From Chitinophaga polysaccharea (GTDB lineage Bacteria; Bacteroidota; Bacteroidia; Chitinophagales; Chitinophagaceae): 64,000 nt of DNA. The stretch spans positions 1,488,001 to 1,552,000 of the forward strand of contig NZ_CABFVU010000001.1 in assembly GCF_902150045.1 (NCBI RefSeq). The letters run 5' to 3'. The position numbers and the translations under genes are program-made. Shown one piece after another: positions 52,188-61,124 of this stretch (position 1 is its first letter; each line of letters starts with the position of its first letter). A model generated the notes under the pieces. That model was not told the origin of the DNA. It did not search any database and saw nothing but the letters and a program-made list of their open reading frames with translations.

Positions 52188-52982
52188 ATGCAAAACAAAC
52201 AAAATGAGCACAAGGACCTCACAGGCAAAACGGCTTTAGTAACAGGAGGAACAAAAGGTATCGGGAAAGCAATTGCAGACAGATTACAGCAGGCAGGGGC
52301 TAAAGTTATCGTCACTGCCAGAAACCCGCCAGAAGAAAGCAATTCTGATCATCATTTTATTGCAGCGGACCTAATGCAAGCCGGGCAGGTAACGAAGCTG
52401 GCACAGGACATTAACGAAAAGTTTGGAGGAATTGATATATTGGTTGATAATATAGGCGGACTTACCACTCCGGGTGGCGGATTCAGTGCTTTGACTGATC
52501 AGCACTGGGAGAGCGAGCTTCAATTGAATCTGCTCGCTGCTATACGACTGGACAGAGCCCTGTTGCCTAAAATGCTTGAGCAGAAAAGCGGTGTTGTCAT
52601 TCATATGTCTTCCGTTTCCGGTATGCTTCCTCTGTGGCAGCATAATATGGCCTATGCAGTTGCCAAGGCCGCCCTGAACAGCTATAGCAAAGCATTGGCA
52701 AATGAACTAGCCGGGAAGGGAATAAGGGTATTAACAGTATCTCCAGGAGCAACTAAAACACCGCCAATGGAAAAATTCATACAGCAAATCGCCAGCTCTA
52801 CAGGGCTGACACCTGACGAGGCTTTCCAACATTTAATGCGTGAAATTGGAGGTATACCGATGGGCAGGATGGCAGAGCCAAACGAGGTTGCATCGTTGGT
52901 ATATTTTCTAGCATCACCTGCCGCTGCTTATCTCACCGGTGCAAATTATCTCATCGACGGAGGGGCTTTGCCCGTTGCTTAA
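52188..52982 (+). CDS. Short-chain dehydrogenase/reductase (SDR)
   Basis: 264 residues from ATG 52188 (the frame extends upstream into the AraC gene without a start of the right type). Rossmann motif TALVTGGTKGIGKA, NAD-loop DNIGG, catalytic Ser in HMSSVSG and Tyr/Lys in MAYAVAKAALNS, plus C-terminal SPAAAYLTGANYLIDGG. NAD(P)-dependent oxidation or reduction of an unknown alcohol/ketone. It follows the AraC regulator. Confidence 0.92.
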   Translation: MQNKQNEHKDLTGKTALVTGGTKGIGKAIADRLQQAGAKVIVTARNPPEESNSDHHFIAADLMQAGQVTKLAQDINEKFGGIDILVDNIGGLTTPGGGFSALTDQHWESELQLNLLAAIRLDRALLPKMLEQKSGVVIHMSSVSGMLPLWQHNMAYAVAKAALNSYSKALANELAGKGIRVLTVSPGATKTPPMEKFIQQIASSTGLTPDEAFQHLMREIGGIPMGRMAEPNEVASLVYFLASPAAAYLTGANYLIDGGALPVA

Positions 52983-53392
52983 ATCATCTGTAGGTAGCAG
53001 GAGAAACCGCGGCGTTTATCCCAAGGCTATTAAGTTAGTGTACCCGGAGCTCTATATTTATTTTGGCAAGAAAATATAGCCCTTTACTATTCGCTCAATA
53101 TCTTTCACATATAAAGTGACTCGGGTTTTGAGCCATAGGGCTCATCACACAGTATTCAGCTAATAATGTTAAGCAAAGGAACCCGCGTAAATCTGGTATT
53201 TGCACGGGTTCCTTGTTTTTTTTCAGATAGATAAACTTTAAAAAGTGAGTGTTATGGTCAGCAGATTTACAACATACATTTGCTAATCTCATTGCATTGC
53301 CCTGAAGTGCTGATCTGACTTTTACTTAAATCCTTCCATTCAAATTGTCCGTTCTGATTAACTATTCTTCCCACGCCAGGATCCCATAGTTT
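52983..53392. other. Intergenic region
   Basis: About 410 bases between convergent SDR and Crp/Fnr genes; contains the terminator at 53176-53220 and no supported gene. Confidence 0.5.
53176..53220 (+). terminator. Strong terminator
   Basis: AAGGAACCCG pairs with CGGGTTCCTT, 19-nt loop, then TTTTT. It lies 194 bp after the SDR stop, so the transcript has a long 3' tail. Confidence 0.75.
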
Positions 53393-53962
53393 TTAGCGGA
53401 TATTTCTTCTTATCCTGCTTAACGAAGTCGGCGTAATTCCCAAATAAGAGGCAAGATATATAAGCGGAATCCTATTGGCTAGATTCGGAAAGTTTTTAAG
53501 AAAATTCAAGTATTTTGTTTTCGCGTCCAGCATGACCATTGGCTGCACCATATGAACTTTATCCAATAATGTTTTGACGGTAATTTTATTGACAATCGCA
53601 TTCCAATCGATGATAGTCGTAGCGAGCTCGTGCCAATCTTCAAAAGTAAATGTAATTAATTTGCAGTCTGTAACAGCCCGTATATAGATCATTGAAAGAA
53701 TTTTGTGGTTGAAACTTTCCAAATCAACCACAAAATGATCCTCACATATAAAATGGTGAACAGTTTCTTCTCCTTTGTTATTATAATAACAAATCATTAA
53801 AACGCCTTCCTTAACAAAAGCAATTTGTCGGGCTATTTTCCCCGCCTCGGAAAAATATTCATTCTTAGATAATAATTTTTCTGAGGCCCGGGTTTCAATC
53901 AGATCTATTTGCTTTTGATTCAGTTGCCCGAATTGCAATAAATAGTTAATTAACTGTTCCAT
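53393..53962 (-). CDS. Crp/Fnr-family transcriptional regulator
   Basis: 189 residues. Cyclic-nucleotide-binding-type beta-barrel: SEAGKIARQIAFVKEGVLMI and a HHFICEDHFVVDLESF segment. C-terminal HTH: PLIYLASYLGITPTSLSRIRR. No Cys cluster for an Fe-S centre. It begins 5 bp after the SDR gene upstream on the same strand, so it belongs to the same transcript. It probably senses a small molecule or stress state. Confidence 0.9.
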   Translation of the reverse strand: MEQLINYLLQFGQLNQKQIDLIETRASEKLLSKNEYFSEAGKIARQIAFVKEGVLMICYYNNKGEETVHHFICEDHFVVDLESFNHKILSMIYIRAVTDCKLITFTFEDWHELATTIIDWNAIVNKITVKTLLDKVHMVQPMVMLDAKTKYLNFLKNFPNLANRIPLIYLASYLGITPTSLSRIRRNIR

Positions 53963-53967
53963 AGCTC

Positions 53968-54774
53968 CTATTGTTCAAAAATGGATTTACTCCTTGCATC
54001 AATTACAACATCTATTCCGTCTTTTTTCAACGATTGATATCTTGTATTTGCGTCATCGCCTGCAAAGTAATGCAATTGTTTTTTTCCGTCGGTCACAGCT
54101 TCATAAACAATTAATGCAATATCTTCCGGATTATCTGCGTTTGTTCCCGCTTCTGAGTTAGAAAATGTGCTAATGACTTTGTCAAGGCTTTCCTGGTAAG
54201 CAGGATGAAGTGCAATTTTGGCATTTCCTACAAAATTAGTATTCATAAAACTGGGGACTATAGTTTTAATCCTGATCCCTATACGATCTAATTCATAATA
54301 CATTCCTTCTGTCCAGGCTTCCAATGCAGATTTAGTTGCACTGTACACAGCCATGAATGGCTCGGGGATATAGGCGCCCAAAGAAGTTGTCGTAATAATT
54401 AATCCTTCCTTCCTGTTTCTGAAATAGGGAAGTAAAGCTCTTGTGACTCGAATTGTACCTTGCAGGTTGGTGTTGAGCTGATGATCTAATTGTTCATCTG
54501 TTATAGCTTCTAATGCTCCTGCTAAAACATAACCCGCATTATTGAACAATACATCTATGGGACTGATTTCTTCAGCTTTTCTTGTCACTTCAATAACTTG
54601 TTCCGGGTTATTAACGTCTAATTCCAAAAGGTGTACGTTGGGCAACTGCGCAAGTTCTGTCTCTTCAATATTTCTCATGGTTGCAACTACCGTCCAACCT
54701 TTTTCTGAAAACAACTTTGCCGTAGCTTTTCCCAATCCCGATGATGTTCCTGTAATAAAAATTGTCCTGTCCAT
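53968..54774 (-). CDS. SDR-family oxidoreductase
   Basis: 268 residues. TIFITGTSSGLGKATAKLFS (NAD(P)-binding), NVLF-like VLFNNAGYVLAG, catalytic Ser in TTTSLGAY and Tyr/Lys in AVYSATKSALEAW. Complete by length. It is followed after 5 bp by a Crp/Fnr-type regulator. Substrate unknown. Confidence 0.92.
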   Translation of the reverse strand: MDRTIFITGTSSGLGKATAKLFSEKGWTVVATMRNIEETELAQLPNVHLLELDVNNPEQVIEVTRKAEEISPIDVLFNNAGYVLAGALEAITDEQLDHQLNTNLQGTIRVTRALLPYFRNRKEGLIITTTSLGAYIPEPFMAVYSATKSALEAWTEGMYYELDRIGIRIKTIVPSFMNTNFVGNAKIALHPAYQESLDKVISTFSNSEAGTNADNPEDIALIVYEAVTDGKKQLHYFAGDDANTRYQSLKKDGIDVVIDARSKSIFEQ

Positions 54775-55303
54775 TTTAAGTGATTTTAATTTCTATTACA
54801 AAAGACAATAATAAAATAGACGGAGGACTTGCCATTTGGTAAGAAATGATTTAACGGGGTTGAAATTCTTCCGGCCGGATCACGGGCAATCATAGCGATC
54901 CCGGATGTTTCATATCTCCATAAATTATGGACAACAATTAAAAGACCTATTGATTCATGGCCTATCGCTGCATTTTCTGTAGATAACGCATCTTCCATGT
55001 CGCTTTTCTGGCAGGATTGGTTAACAAATGCCAGTGATCCACCGAGGATCCATACAAACAATTTTCTCCTGTTTGAGGGATATGGGTTTTAATGAGTAAA
55101 TAAAAGTCCTTTAGGATTATTAAATGCTGCATTAACAGGCCACAGGATGCGGTGTGGTTAACGATATTATGATTTCAGTGGAATGAAACCAAGTAAAACC
55201 CAGAAAAAAAGATTTTCTACCGGATAAGTAGAAAACCTGCGAAAACATCAGCATTAACATTCCTGATTGATAGCTGTTATTAGGGAGGATAATTACTATC
55301 CGG
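54775..55303. other. Region with only a weak ORF
   Basis: 529 bases; apart from the doubtful ORF at 54786-55061 it holds no supported gene. AT-rich at the right side. Confidence 0.4.
54786..55061 (-). CDS. Possible small lipoprotein (uncertain)
   Basis: 91 residues from a TTG start. The N-terminus FVWILGGSLAFVNQSC could be a lipoprotein signal; the rest has no motif. Start codon and expression are doubtful; it may be a remnant. Confidence 0.3.
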   Translation of the reverse strand: MFVWILGGSLAFVNQSCQKSDMEDALSTENAAIGHESIGLLIVVHNLWRYETSGIAMIARDPAGRISTPLNHFLPNGKSSVYFIIVFCNRN

Positions 55304-55933
55304 TTACTTCATATTAAACTTCGATTTCAGAAACTGATCCAGGTCTGCTACATACCCATCAAAGAAAGTTTCAATGATCTTTTTATTATTTGCATTTACG
55401 ATCTTTCCATCCGGATCAAAGATGCTGTCGGGATAAGCCAACTTATAATTGATCTTACGTGAAGTTGCCTGCCCTAAAAGGCCGCCATGCGGGGAAACAG
55501 CGCTTTGTGTACGGCCATCAGTGGGCTGTATAAATTTAAATTCATTAAACGGTACATCCTGTTCTGAAACTACATCATCTCCGGGGCTTATGCGCAATTT
55601 TGCATCGAAAACAGAAGCATATATTTTGGAGTTACCTCCGGCGCGGATGGAAATGTATCCTTCTTCGGGAACTGCAAACATATAGATAATCCCTGTGAGA
55701 TCAGCAAAACAGTTTTGCTTGTTCCCGATGGTGGCAAAATCGCGGTAAACCACAACGGTGCCGCCGTTGAGTATCATATCAATCTTCAGAATGGGCCGGT
55801 TTTTCAGGTACTCCAGGATACCTTCCAAAAGTTGCCGTTGCTTTTTGCCATTATAGAAAAGCTTCGCATCATACTGGCCATTGAGTGGCTTTACCATCCC
55901 GTAATTTCCATATGTTCCCTTCTCAATAACCAC
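55304..55933 (-). CDS. Probable exported hypothetical protein
   Basis: 209 residues from GTG 55933. The frame stays open 28 codons upstream and there reads a signal-peptide-like HVFKAIFTATLLILSFSGRSQ without a start codon. An ATG sits 2 bases out of frame just before, so a frameshift at the 5' end is possible. The mature part has PILKIDMILNGGTVVVYRDF and IYASVFDAKLRISPGDDVV. No family recognised. It lies in a run of small exported proteins, all minus strand. Confidence 0.5.
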   Translation of the reverse strand: MVIEKGTYGNYGMVKPLNGQYDAKLFYNGKKQRQLLEGILEYLKNRPILKIDMILNGGTVVVYRDFATIGNKQNCFADLTGIIYMFAVPEEGYISIRAGGNSKIYASVFDAKLRISPGDDVVSEQDVPFNEFKFIQPTDGRTQSAVSPHGGLLGQATSRKINYKLAYPDSIFDPDGKIVNANNKKIIETFFDGYVADLDQFLKSKFNMK

Positions 55934-56056
55934 CTCAAAGTACTTACCCTGTGAGCGCCCGGAGAAACTTAAGATCAGCAGTGTAGCCGTAAATATTGCT
56001 TTAAATACATGGTATATCCTGGGGTATAGCTACCTCCCGAATAATTGGATACTTTT

Positions 56057-56329
56057 TCATATACCACCACCTGGCCCCGCTTCCATCGGGGAAAGCTTTT
56101 GTAGGAGCGCCCCATTTTTGTAAATATCAGTCAGGCTTACTCCCACCCATGAATTCTTCCAGTTCTCCCTATTATAAATACCTCTTTGAAGATCCGCATA
56201 ATATTTATCATCCTTATAACGCTGCTCCAGCGCTTCTTTCATTCTCTTCTCTAACTTTGCCTGTGCACCTCCGGTAAAAGAAAAAAACATCAGAAAAATA
56301 ACAGCGGATATATATTTCAGGTATTGCAT
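56057..56329 (-). CDS. Small exported hypothetical protein
   Basis: About 90 residues from ATG 56329 (the frame extends to 56350). Signal peptide MQYLKYISAVIFLMFFSF then GGAQA. Mature part charged: LEKRMKEALEQRYKDDKYYA and NWKNSWVGVSLTDIYKNG. It ends PGGGI. No family. Same strand as its neighbours, so probably an operon. Confidence 0.5.
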   Translation of the reverse strand: MQYLKYISAVIFLMFFSFTGGAQAKLEKRMKEALEQRYKDDKYYADLQRGIYNRENWKNSWVGVSLTDIYKNGALLQKLSPMEAGPGGGI

Positions 56330-56349
56330 GAAAGGCAGTTTTGGCCACA

Positions 56350-56736
56350 TTAAAATTTATACGTGAGAAGAACAGATAATACCGTACCCGGACTGGCCGT
56401 TTCTTCTTTCTTCAATACATCATCTACATAAATTCCCACCTTTAGCGTAGAAGTATTACTGGTACCGGTTCCATTTACCACAATGTTAGCATTATATGCG
56501 CCGGCTGGAGCCGTAAGCTCAGGACTGGTCCATGAAGTACCACTAAGATTGGTGGCTGTATGAGCGTCGCCATCTACCCCATAAGAGGCAGTGCTAATAT
56601 TCCCCCCAGCCGTAGCCGTAGCTTTAAACTGTACCTTATGTGTAACGGATGTTGGATTATCATCCTTATCTTTGGAGCAGGATGATGTGAGCATTGCAGC
56701 GAACAGGATACTTACAATGGATAATTTTCTGTACAT
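56350..56736 (-). CDS. Small lipoprotein
   Basis: 128 residues. Lipobox in LFAAMLTSSC, then a low-complexity Thr/Ser/Ala/Gly-rich part with KVQFKATATAGGNISTASYG and a C-terminal beta part (TLKVGIYVDDVLKKEETASP). Looks like an immunoglobulin-like or jelly-roll domain common in Bacteroidota lipoproteins. Function unknown. It is the first gene of the minus-strand run 55.3-56.7 kb. Confidence 0.6.
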   Translation of the reverse strand: MYRKLSIVSILFAAMLTSSCSKDKDDNPTSVTHKVQFKATATAGGNISTASYGVDGDAHTATNLSGTSWTSPELTAPAGAYNANIVVNGTGTSNTSTLKVGIYVDDVLKKEETASPGTVLSVLLTYKF

Positions 56737-57027
56737 ATGCTATGATTTGTAATTTAGCCTACTCTGAATTAACCCGGTTTTCGGCTACCCCGTTTGTTTA
56801 TGTGCAGCGCAAGCTGACTAAATTAAGCGCCTGGCGTTATAAGATGAATCTTTAAAAGCTACAGAACAATCGCTTCAAACCTTTTATATCAGTACGTGGA
56901 ACAAAATTACTTACAAAAACAAGGACAAGCAATGCCGTGAAATGGTCATTTTGTATATAGCTGTTTTCAGTCATTCTTCTGATGTATCTTTATTATTATG
57001 GTTATATGTAACAACTTGCGAATTGTT

Positions 57028-58998
57028 ATGAAACTTTTTACCCTCGTATTTATTCTTATGCTGTCTGTTACCCGGAGTAACGCCCAACAAGCACCGGGAA
57101 GATTTGATAAAGACAGTCTTGCCCATATTCTTGAGCAGGCAGTAAATGATAGTACCAAAGCCAGCGTGAGCTTTCTCCTGTCTGATGAATGGGCAGATGA
57201 AGACTCCGTGCTATCAAAAAAATATGCGCAGCTTGGAATAGGGCTCAGTAAAGGACACCCCTTCCTGGAAGGCATTTCTGTATTCTACAAAGGGCGGCAA
57301 CTTGCCACCACAGCGCCCGATTCAGCCGCTAAACTTTTCATGCAGGCAGAAAGTATATTAAAGAAATTTCCTGGCAAAGAGGCTTTACTTTTCCGTTCTA
57401 TGTGCTGGCACGATTACGCACGGGTATTCCACTTCGACAAAGATGATCCTGAAACCTATGTGAACCTGCTTGTAACTCAGGCAATACCATTGGCGCAAAA
57501 GTCAGGCGACCAGCTTTACCTGGGGAAGAATTACCTCGATCTTTCCTATGGGTTTAAAAACCTGAGAGAGCATGCCAAAGCTAAAATATACCTGCAACTT
57601 GCTATTGAAACATTACGGAACAAGCAAGGAAATACCAGCTACCTCGCCACCGCTTATCATACCTTATCAGAGAACTATTCGTTATCGGGCGATTCAGCTA
57701 ATGCCGCTTTGTACATTGACAGTATGAGGGTACTGCTGACGCCTTATCCACAGGCAAGCGAGTGGCTGGATTACTATGCAGGAGAAAGTATGCGGCTTAC
57801 CATTGCCGAAAAATTTGACCAGTCCCTTGCAGTGGCAGAAAAAGGTATTGCGCTTGCGCAGCAACTGCATCAGGCATATCCCGAACAACGCCTGTTGCTG
57901 CAAAAATTTTATGCGCTGTATAATAAGAAAGATCTGGTCCAGGCCCGCCGTGTAGGTCTTGATCTTTACAGCAGGCTGCCATTTATGAATACCTCTGCTA
58001 ACCGGCTCTTATTGTACTATGGCATGATGGCCACCTATGAAGATCTGAAAAATATTCCTGAAGCTTTCGTATGGCTGAAACGCTATAGTTATTTAAGCGA
58101 TAGTGTTGCGCAAAGCAACCTGACAACAAAGATCAATGCACTGGAAATAAAATTCAGGAATGCAGAAAATCAACGGAAAATTGTGGAATTAAACGCATCC
58201 AATGATAAAGTAAGTTATGCCTTAAAGCGAACCGTCCTGTTAAGCTGGTCGCTGGGCTTGATAAGTGTACTTTTACTGGCAGTTTTACTACTGGGATATT
58301 TCTTTTATAAAAACAAAAAGAAAACAGCCCTCCAGCAGGAACAGATAAAGATCTCACATGCAATGCTGCAAGGCCAGGAAGAAGAGCGCAAACGGGTAGC
58401 GCGGGATCTTCACGACAGCCTGGGAGGGTTATTGGCGTCAACGAAGATCAATCTTTCCAAAATTGCCGGCGGCGCAAATACCGGTCAACGGCCGGAGCTG
58501 GACAATGTTATCGGCCAGATGGATACATCTGTGGCAGAACTAAGGAGGATTGCCCACAATATGATGCCTGAAATGTTATTACGACTGGGGCTGGAAGCTG
58601 CATTGAAGGATCTTTGCAATACATTTGAATCAGAAAAAACAACCGTCCGCTTCCTTTGCTTTGACATCCAGCCAAATATTCCGCAGGCAGAACAGGTGAT
58701 CATTTACCGCATTGCCCAGGAATTATTAACCAATGCAATAAAACATGCCGATGCGAAAAATATACTGTTGCAATGTAACCAGCGGAGCAACAGATTTTTT
58801 ATTACTGTGGAAGATGATGGCACCGGTTTCAATGAAAGTGTTCTGCATGAAAACCAGGGCATGGGCTTTATCAATATTAAAACCCGGGTCGCCTATCTGA
58901 ATGGTAAAATAGACATCCTTTCCAAAGGCAATCAACCAGGTACTTCCATAAACATTGAAATGTATGTTACAACCGAAATACAGGCTGGCCATTCTTGA
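57028..58998 (+). CDS. TPR-containing sensor histidine kinase (NarL/DesK type)
   Basis: About 656 residues from ATG 57028. Signal peptide LFTLVFILMLSVTRSNAQ, TPR-like helices over about 350 residues, one membrane segment (LLSWSLGLISVLLLAVLLLG), then a HisKA_3 dimerisation domain with the phosphoacceptor His in VARDLHDSLGGLLAST, and an HATPase (ELLTNAIKHADAKN, VEDDGTGFNE). The periplasmic TPR part is the likely sensor. It overlaps its response regulator by 35 bp, so the two are translated together. Confidence 0.92.
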   Translation: MKLFTLVFILMLSVTRSNAQQAPGRFDKDSLAHILEQAVNDSTKASVSFLLSDEWADEDSVLSKKYAQLGIGLSKGHPFLEGISVFYKGRQLATTAPDSAAKLFMQAESILKKFPGKEALLFRSMCWHDYARVFHFDKDDPETYVNLLVTQAIPLAQKSGDQLYLGKNYLDLSYGFKNLREHAKAKIYLQLAIETLRNKQGNTSYLATAYHTLSENYSLSGDSANAALYIDSMRVLLTPYPQASEWLDYYAGESMRLTIAEKFDQSLAVAEKGIALAQQLHQAYPEQRLLLQKFYALYNKKDLVQARRVGLDLYSRLPFMNTSANRLLLYYGMMATYEDLKNIPEAFVWLKRYSYLSDSVAQSNLTTKINALEIKFRNAENQRKIVELNASNDKVSYALKRTVLLSWSLGLISVLLLAVLLLGYFFYKNKKKTALQQEQIKISHAMLQGQEEERKRVARDLHDSLGGLLASTKINLSKIAGGANTGQRPELDNVIGQMDTSVAELRRIAHNMMPEMLLRLGLEAALKDLCNTFESEKTTVRFLCFDIQPNIPQAEQVIIYRIAQELLTNAIKHADAKNILLQCNQRSNRFFITVEDDGTGFNESVLHENQGMGFINIKTRVAYLNGKIDILSKGNQPGTSINIEMYVTTEIQAGHS

Positions 58999-59599
58999 CG
59001 ATCATCCCGTAGTGCTTCAGGGACTGGTGAATGTGCTTTCAGGAGAAGAAGCATTTGAAATTGCAGGTACGTTTACCAACGTCCGTGACTTTCTTCAATT
59101 TTTCAATAGTAACCCTGTTCATGTGGTGTTACTGGATATTATCCTTCCGGACGGGAATGGGATGGACCTCTGTAAGGACATCAAAACAAAAGCACCCGAT
59201 ACTATAGTGCTGGCATTGAGCAACCATGATCAACGCAGCGCTGTTATGAAAATGCTGGAAAACGGCGCGAGTGGTTACCTTCTCAAAAATGCATCTATAG
59301 AGGAGCTGGTGCGTGGTATCCACGATGCCCTGCAGCACCAGATCGTATTCAGTAACGCTGTGAAAGAAATTATCGCCAGGCCGGGATTAAAGAATATGAA
59401 TGATGCTCCGGTGCTTACCGCGAGAGAGCAGGAAATTTTAAAACTTATTGCTTCCGGTATCACCACCAGGCGCATTGCAGAAATGCTTTTTTTAAGCAAG
59501 TTCACTGTGGAAAATCATCGTAAAAACCTGCTGCAGAAATTGCAGGTAAAAAATGTAGCAGCGCTCATTAAGGCCGCAAGCCTGCATGGACTGGTTTAA
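58964..59599 (+). CDS. NarL/FixJ-family response regulator
   Basis: 211 residues from ATG 58964. Receiver: AILDDHPVVLQGL (acidic pocket), VVLLDIILPDGNG with the phosphoacceptor Asp, ALSNHD, GYLLKNAS (Lys). LuxR-type HTH: LTAREQEILKLIASGITTRR and KFTVENHRKNLLQKLQVKN. Its start lies inside the kinase gene. Target genes not visible. Confidence 0.95.
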   Translation: MLQPKYRLAILDDHPVVLQGLVNVLSGEEAFEIAGTFTNVRDFLQFFNSNPVHVVLLDIILPDGNGMDLCKDIKTKAPDTIVLALSNHDQRSAVMKMLENGASGYLLKNASIEELVRGIHDALQHQIVFSNAVKEIIARPGLKNMNDAPVLTAREQEILKLIASGITTRRIAEMLFLSKFTVENHRKNLLQKLQVKNVAALIKAASLHGLV

Positions 59600-59614
59600 C
59601 AGGAGCATTCGCCA

Positions 59615-60751
59615 TCATTTTGGGTCCTTATCAGTAGCAACAGGCTTTGTAGCCAGCAATTCCCTTCCCTCTGCGGTAAGTTCCACTACAACCAGTTTCC
59701 CACTCAGATCCATTGATTCCATCATGTTATCTCCCTTAATCTTTTTATAGCGCTCATTATCTTTAAGGTCTTTGGTTTCCTTTGTGCCGGTCATTTTATT
59801 ATAGGTAACTTCATCGTTGTCTTTATCTATAAAAGTTGACCAGTCAAACTTTCCGGATGCAAGGCTCATGTTTGAATTAAAGAGCTTATCAGTACGAAAA
59901 TTTGTGTTATATCCATGTTTTGCGTCAGGAGAATGCTCTTCAATGGTGTCTGCAATCTTTACCATTCCGGGGCCTTCCATACCGTTGATCATTCCCCAAT
60001 GAGCATGTTGGGGAATAAAATCCTTGTGCGATACTTTTGTCTCCAATGCTACATCCATCTCACTTTTAGCTATTTCCAATTTTTCTCCGCCTTCGTTGAG
60101 CTTACCTATCCACTCTCCTCTCTTTCTATAATACTCATCATATTCATCCGGCTTTGAATAACCTATCAGCAAAGAAACCTGCGGAATAGCATTATAGGTA
60201 TGCAGTATTTTTTTAAGCTCTTTATGGGATTTAAAACTAACAGTTTTTGCAGTCAGTAGTTGCTTACCTTCATATTTAAGATTACTATTAATAAGTTGCA
60301 ACATAAGATCAATGTTAAAAATCTCCCCTACAAATGTATCCGGTGATTGGGAGGTGAATTTATCCATTGTTTTTGTCATCTTTTGCTGCACGGCCTCATC
60401 AAATCCCATTGCCCGCATTGCTGCAATAATTGAAAACAGGCCACAGTTGCCATGCGTTTGCACTGGTATCTGTTTTTCAGTGATCGTTTCTATCCGCTGT
60501 ACCACCGCGGCCGTATTTACTGGCAGCCGGAAAGGTACCGCCTGCAACTGAGTTGCCGTGAATATTTCTTTTCCGGCGGGCTTCAGCTGAAAGGGAGAGG
60601 TAATTAATTTTTCGCCCGGATTTACTGCAAAGGGGCCGGAGGCTGCAGGTTTTTCCTTCGGTGCATGCCGGGCAATGCCCGCAGTATTATGGTTATGCGC
60701 AGCTGCGCTGGAGGTGGCTGCAGGCTGGGATTTAACCGGATCCTGTATCAT
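59615..60751 (-). CDS. Possible contractile-injection cargo with cysteine-peptidase features
   Basis: 378 residues. The N-terminal about 85 residues are low-complexity Ala/Pro-rich with SPFQLKPAGKEIF and an AAVVQRIET motif, like the leader of many DUF4157-associated or eCIS cargo proteins. Then HGNCGLFSIIAAMRAMGF with Cys103 and, 148 residues on, HAHWGMINGMEG with His251, a layout of papain-like or C39-like toxins. The rest is basic and charged. No signal peptide. It stands alone, converging with the response-regulator gene. Catalysis and secretion route are inferred. Confidence 0.5.
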   Translation of the reverse strand: MIQDPVKSQPAATSSAAAHNHNTAGIARHAPKEKPAASGPFAVNPGEKLITSPFQLKPAGKEIFTATQLQAVPFRLPVNTAAVVQRIETITEKQIPVQTHGNCGLFSIIAAMRAMGFDEAVQQKMTKTMDKFTSQSPDTFVGEIFNIDLMLQLINSNLKYEGKQLLTAKTVSFKSHKELKKILHTYNAIPQVSLLIGYSKPDEYDEYYRKRGEWIGKLNEGGEKLEIAKSEMDVALETKVSHKDFIPQHAHWGMINGMEGPGMVKIADTIEEHSPDAKHGYNTNFRTDKLFNSNMSLASGKFDWSTFIDKDNDEVTYNKMTGTKETKDLKDNERYKKIKGDNMMESMDLSGKLVVVELTAEGRELLATKPVATDKDPK

Positions 60752-61124
60752 ATTATTATTGAGGGATTGGGTGTTTCATTTATTATTATATAGATAAGTT
60801 ACGGATTAAACTCCGATTAACAAACAAATTAACACAGCTGCTAACAAATATATTAATAGCGTAAAAGCGGGTCTGACAGCATTATATAGCAGAAAAATAT
60901 ATTTCTTGTAAACCCCGCTACCACTGCCATTCTACCTTACTGCACCATTATTTTCCGGTTATATTATTAGGCCTGCCAACAGGCTATAGCTAATTTTCCT
61001 CTCTTAAAAATCCAGGCTATCCTGATGCAAATTCCACATTCCGTATAACGTGTTGCCTTACCCGGCATCCTGAACAAACTGTACTATACAATTCCACTTA
61101 TAAACCATCATCAAAATCAAATTC
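60752..61124. other. Intergenic region
   Basis: 373 bases, AT-rich, between divergent genes; no gene or strong hairpin seen. Confidence 0.45.
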
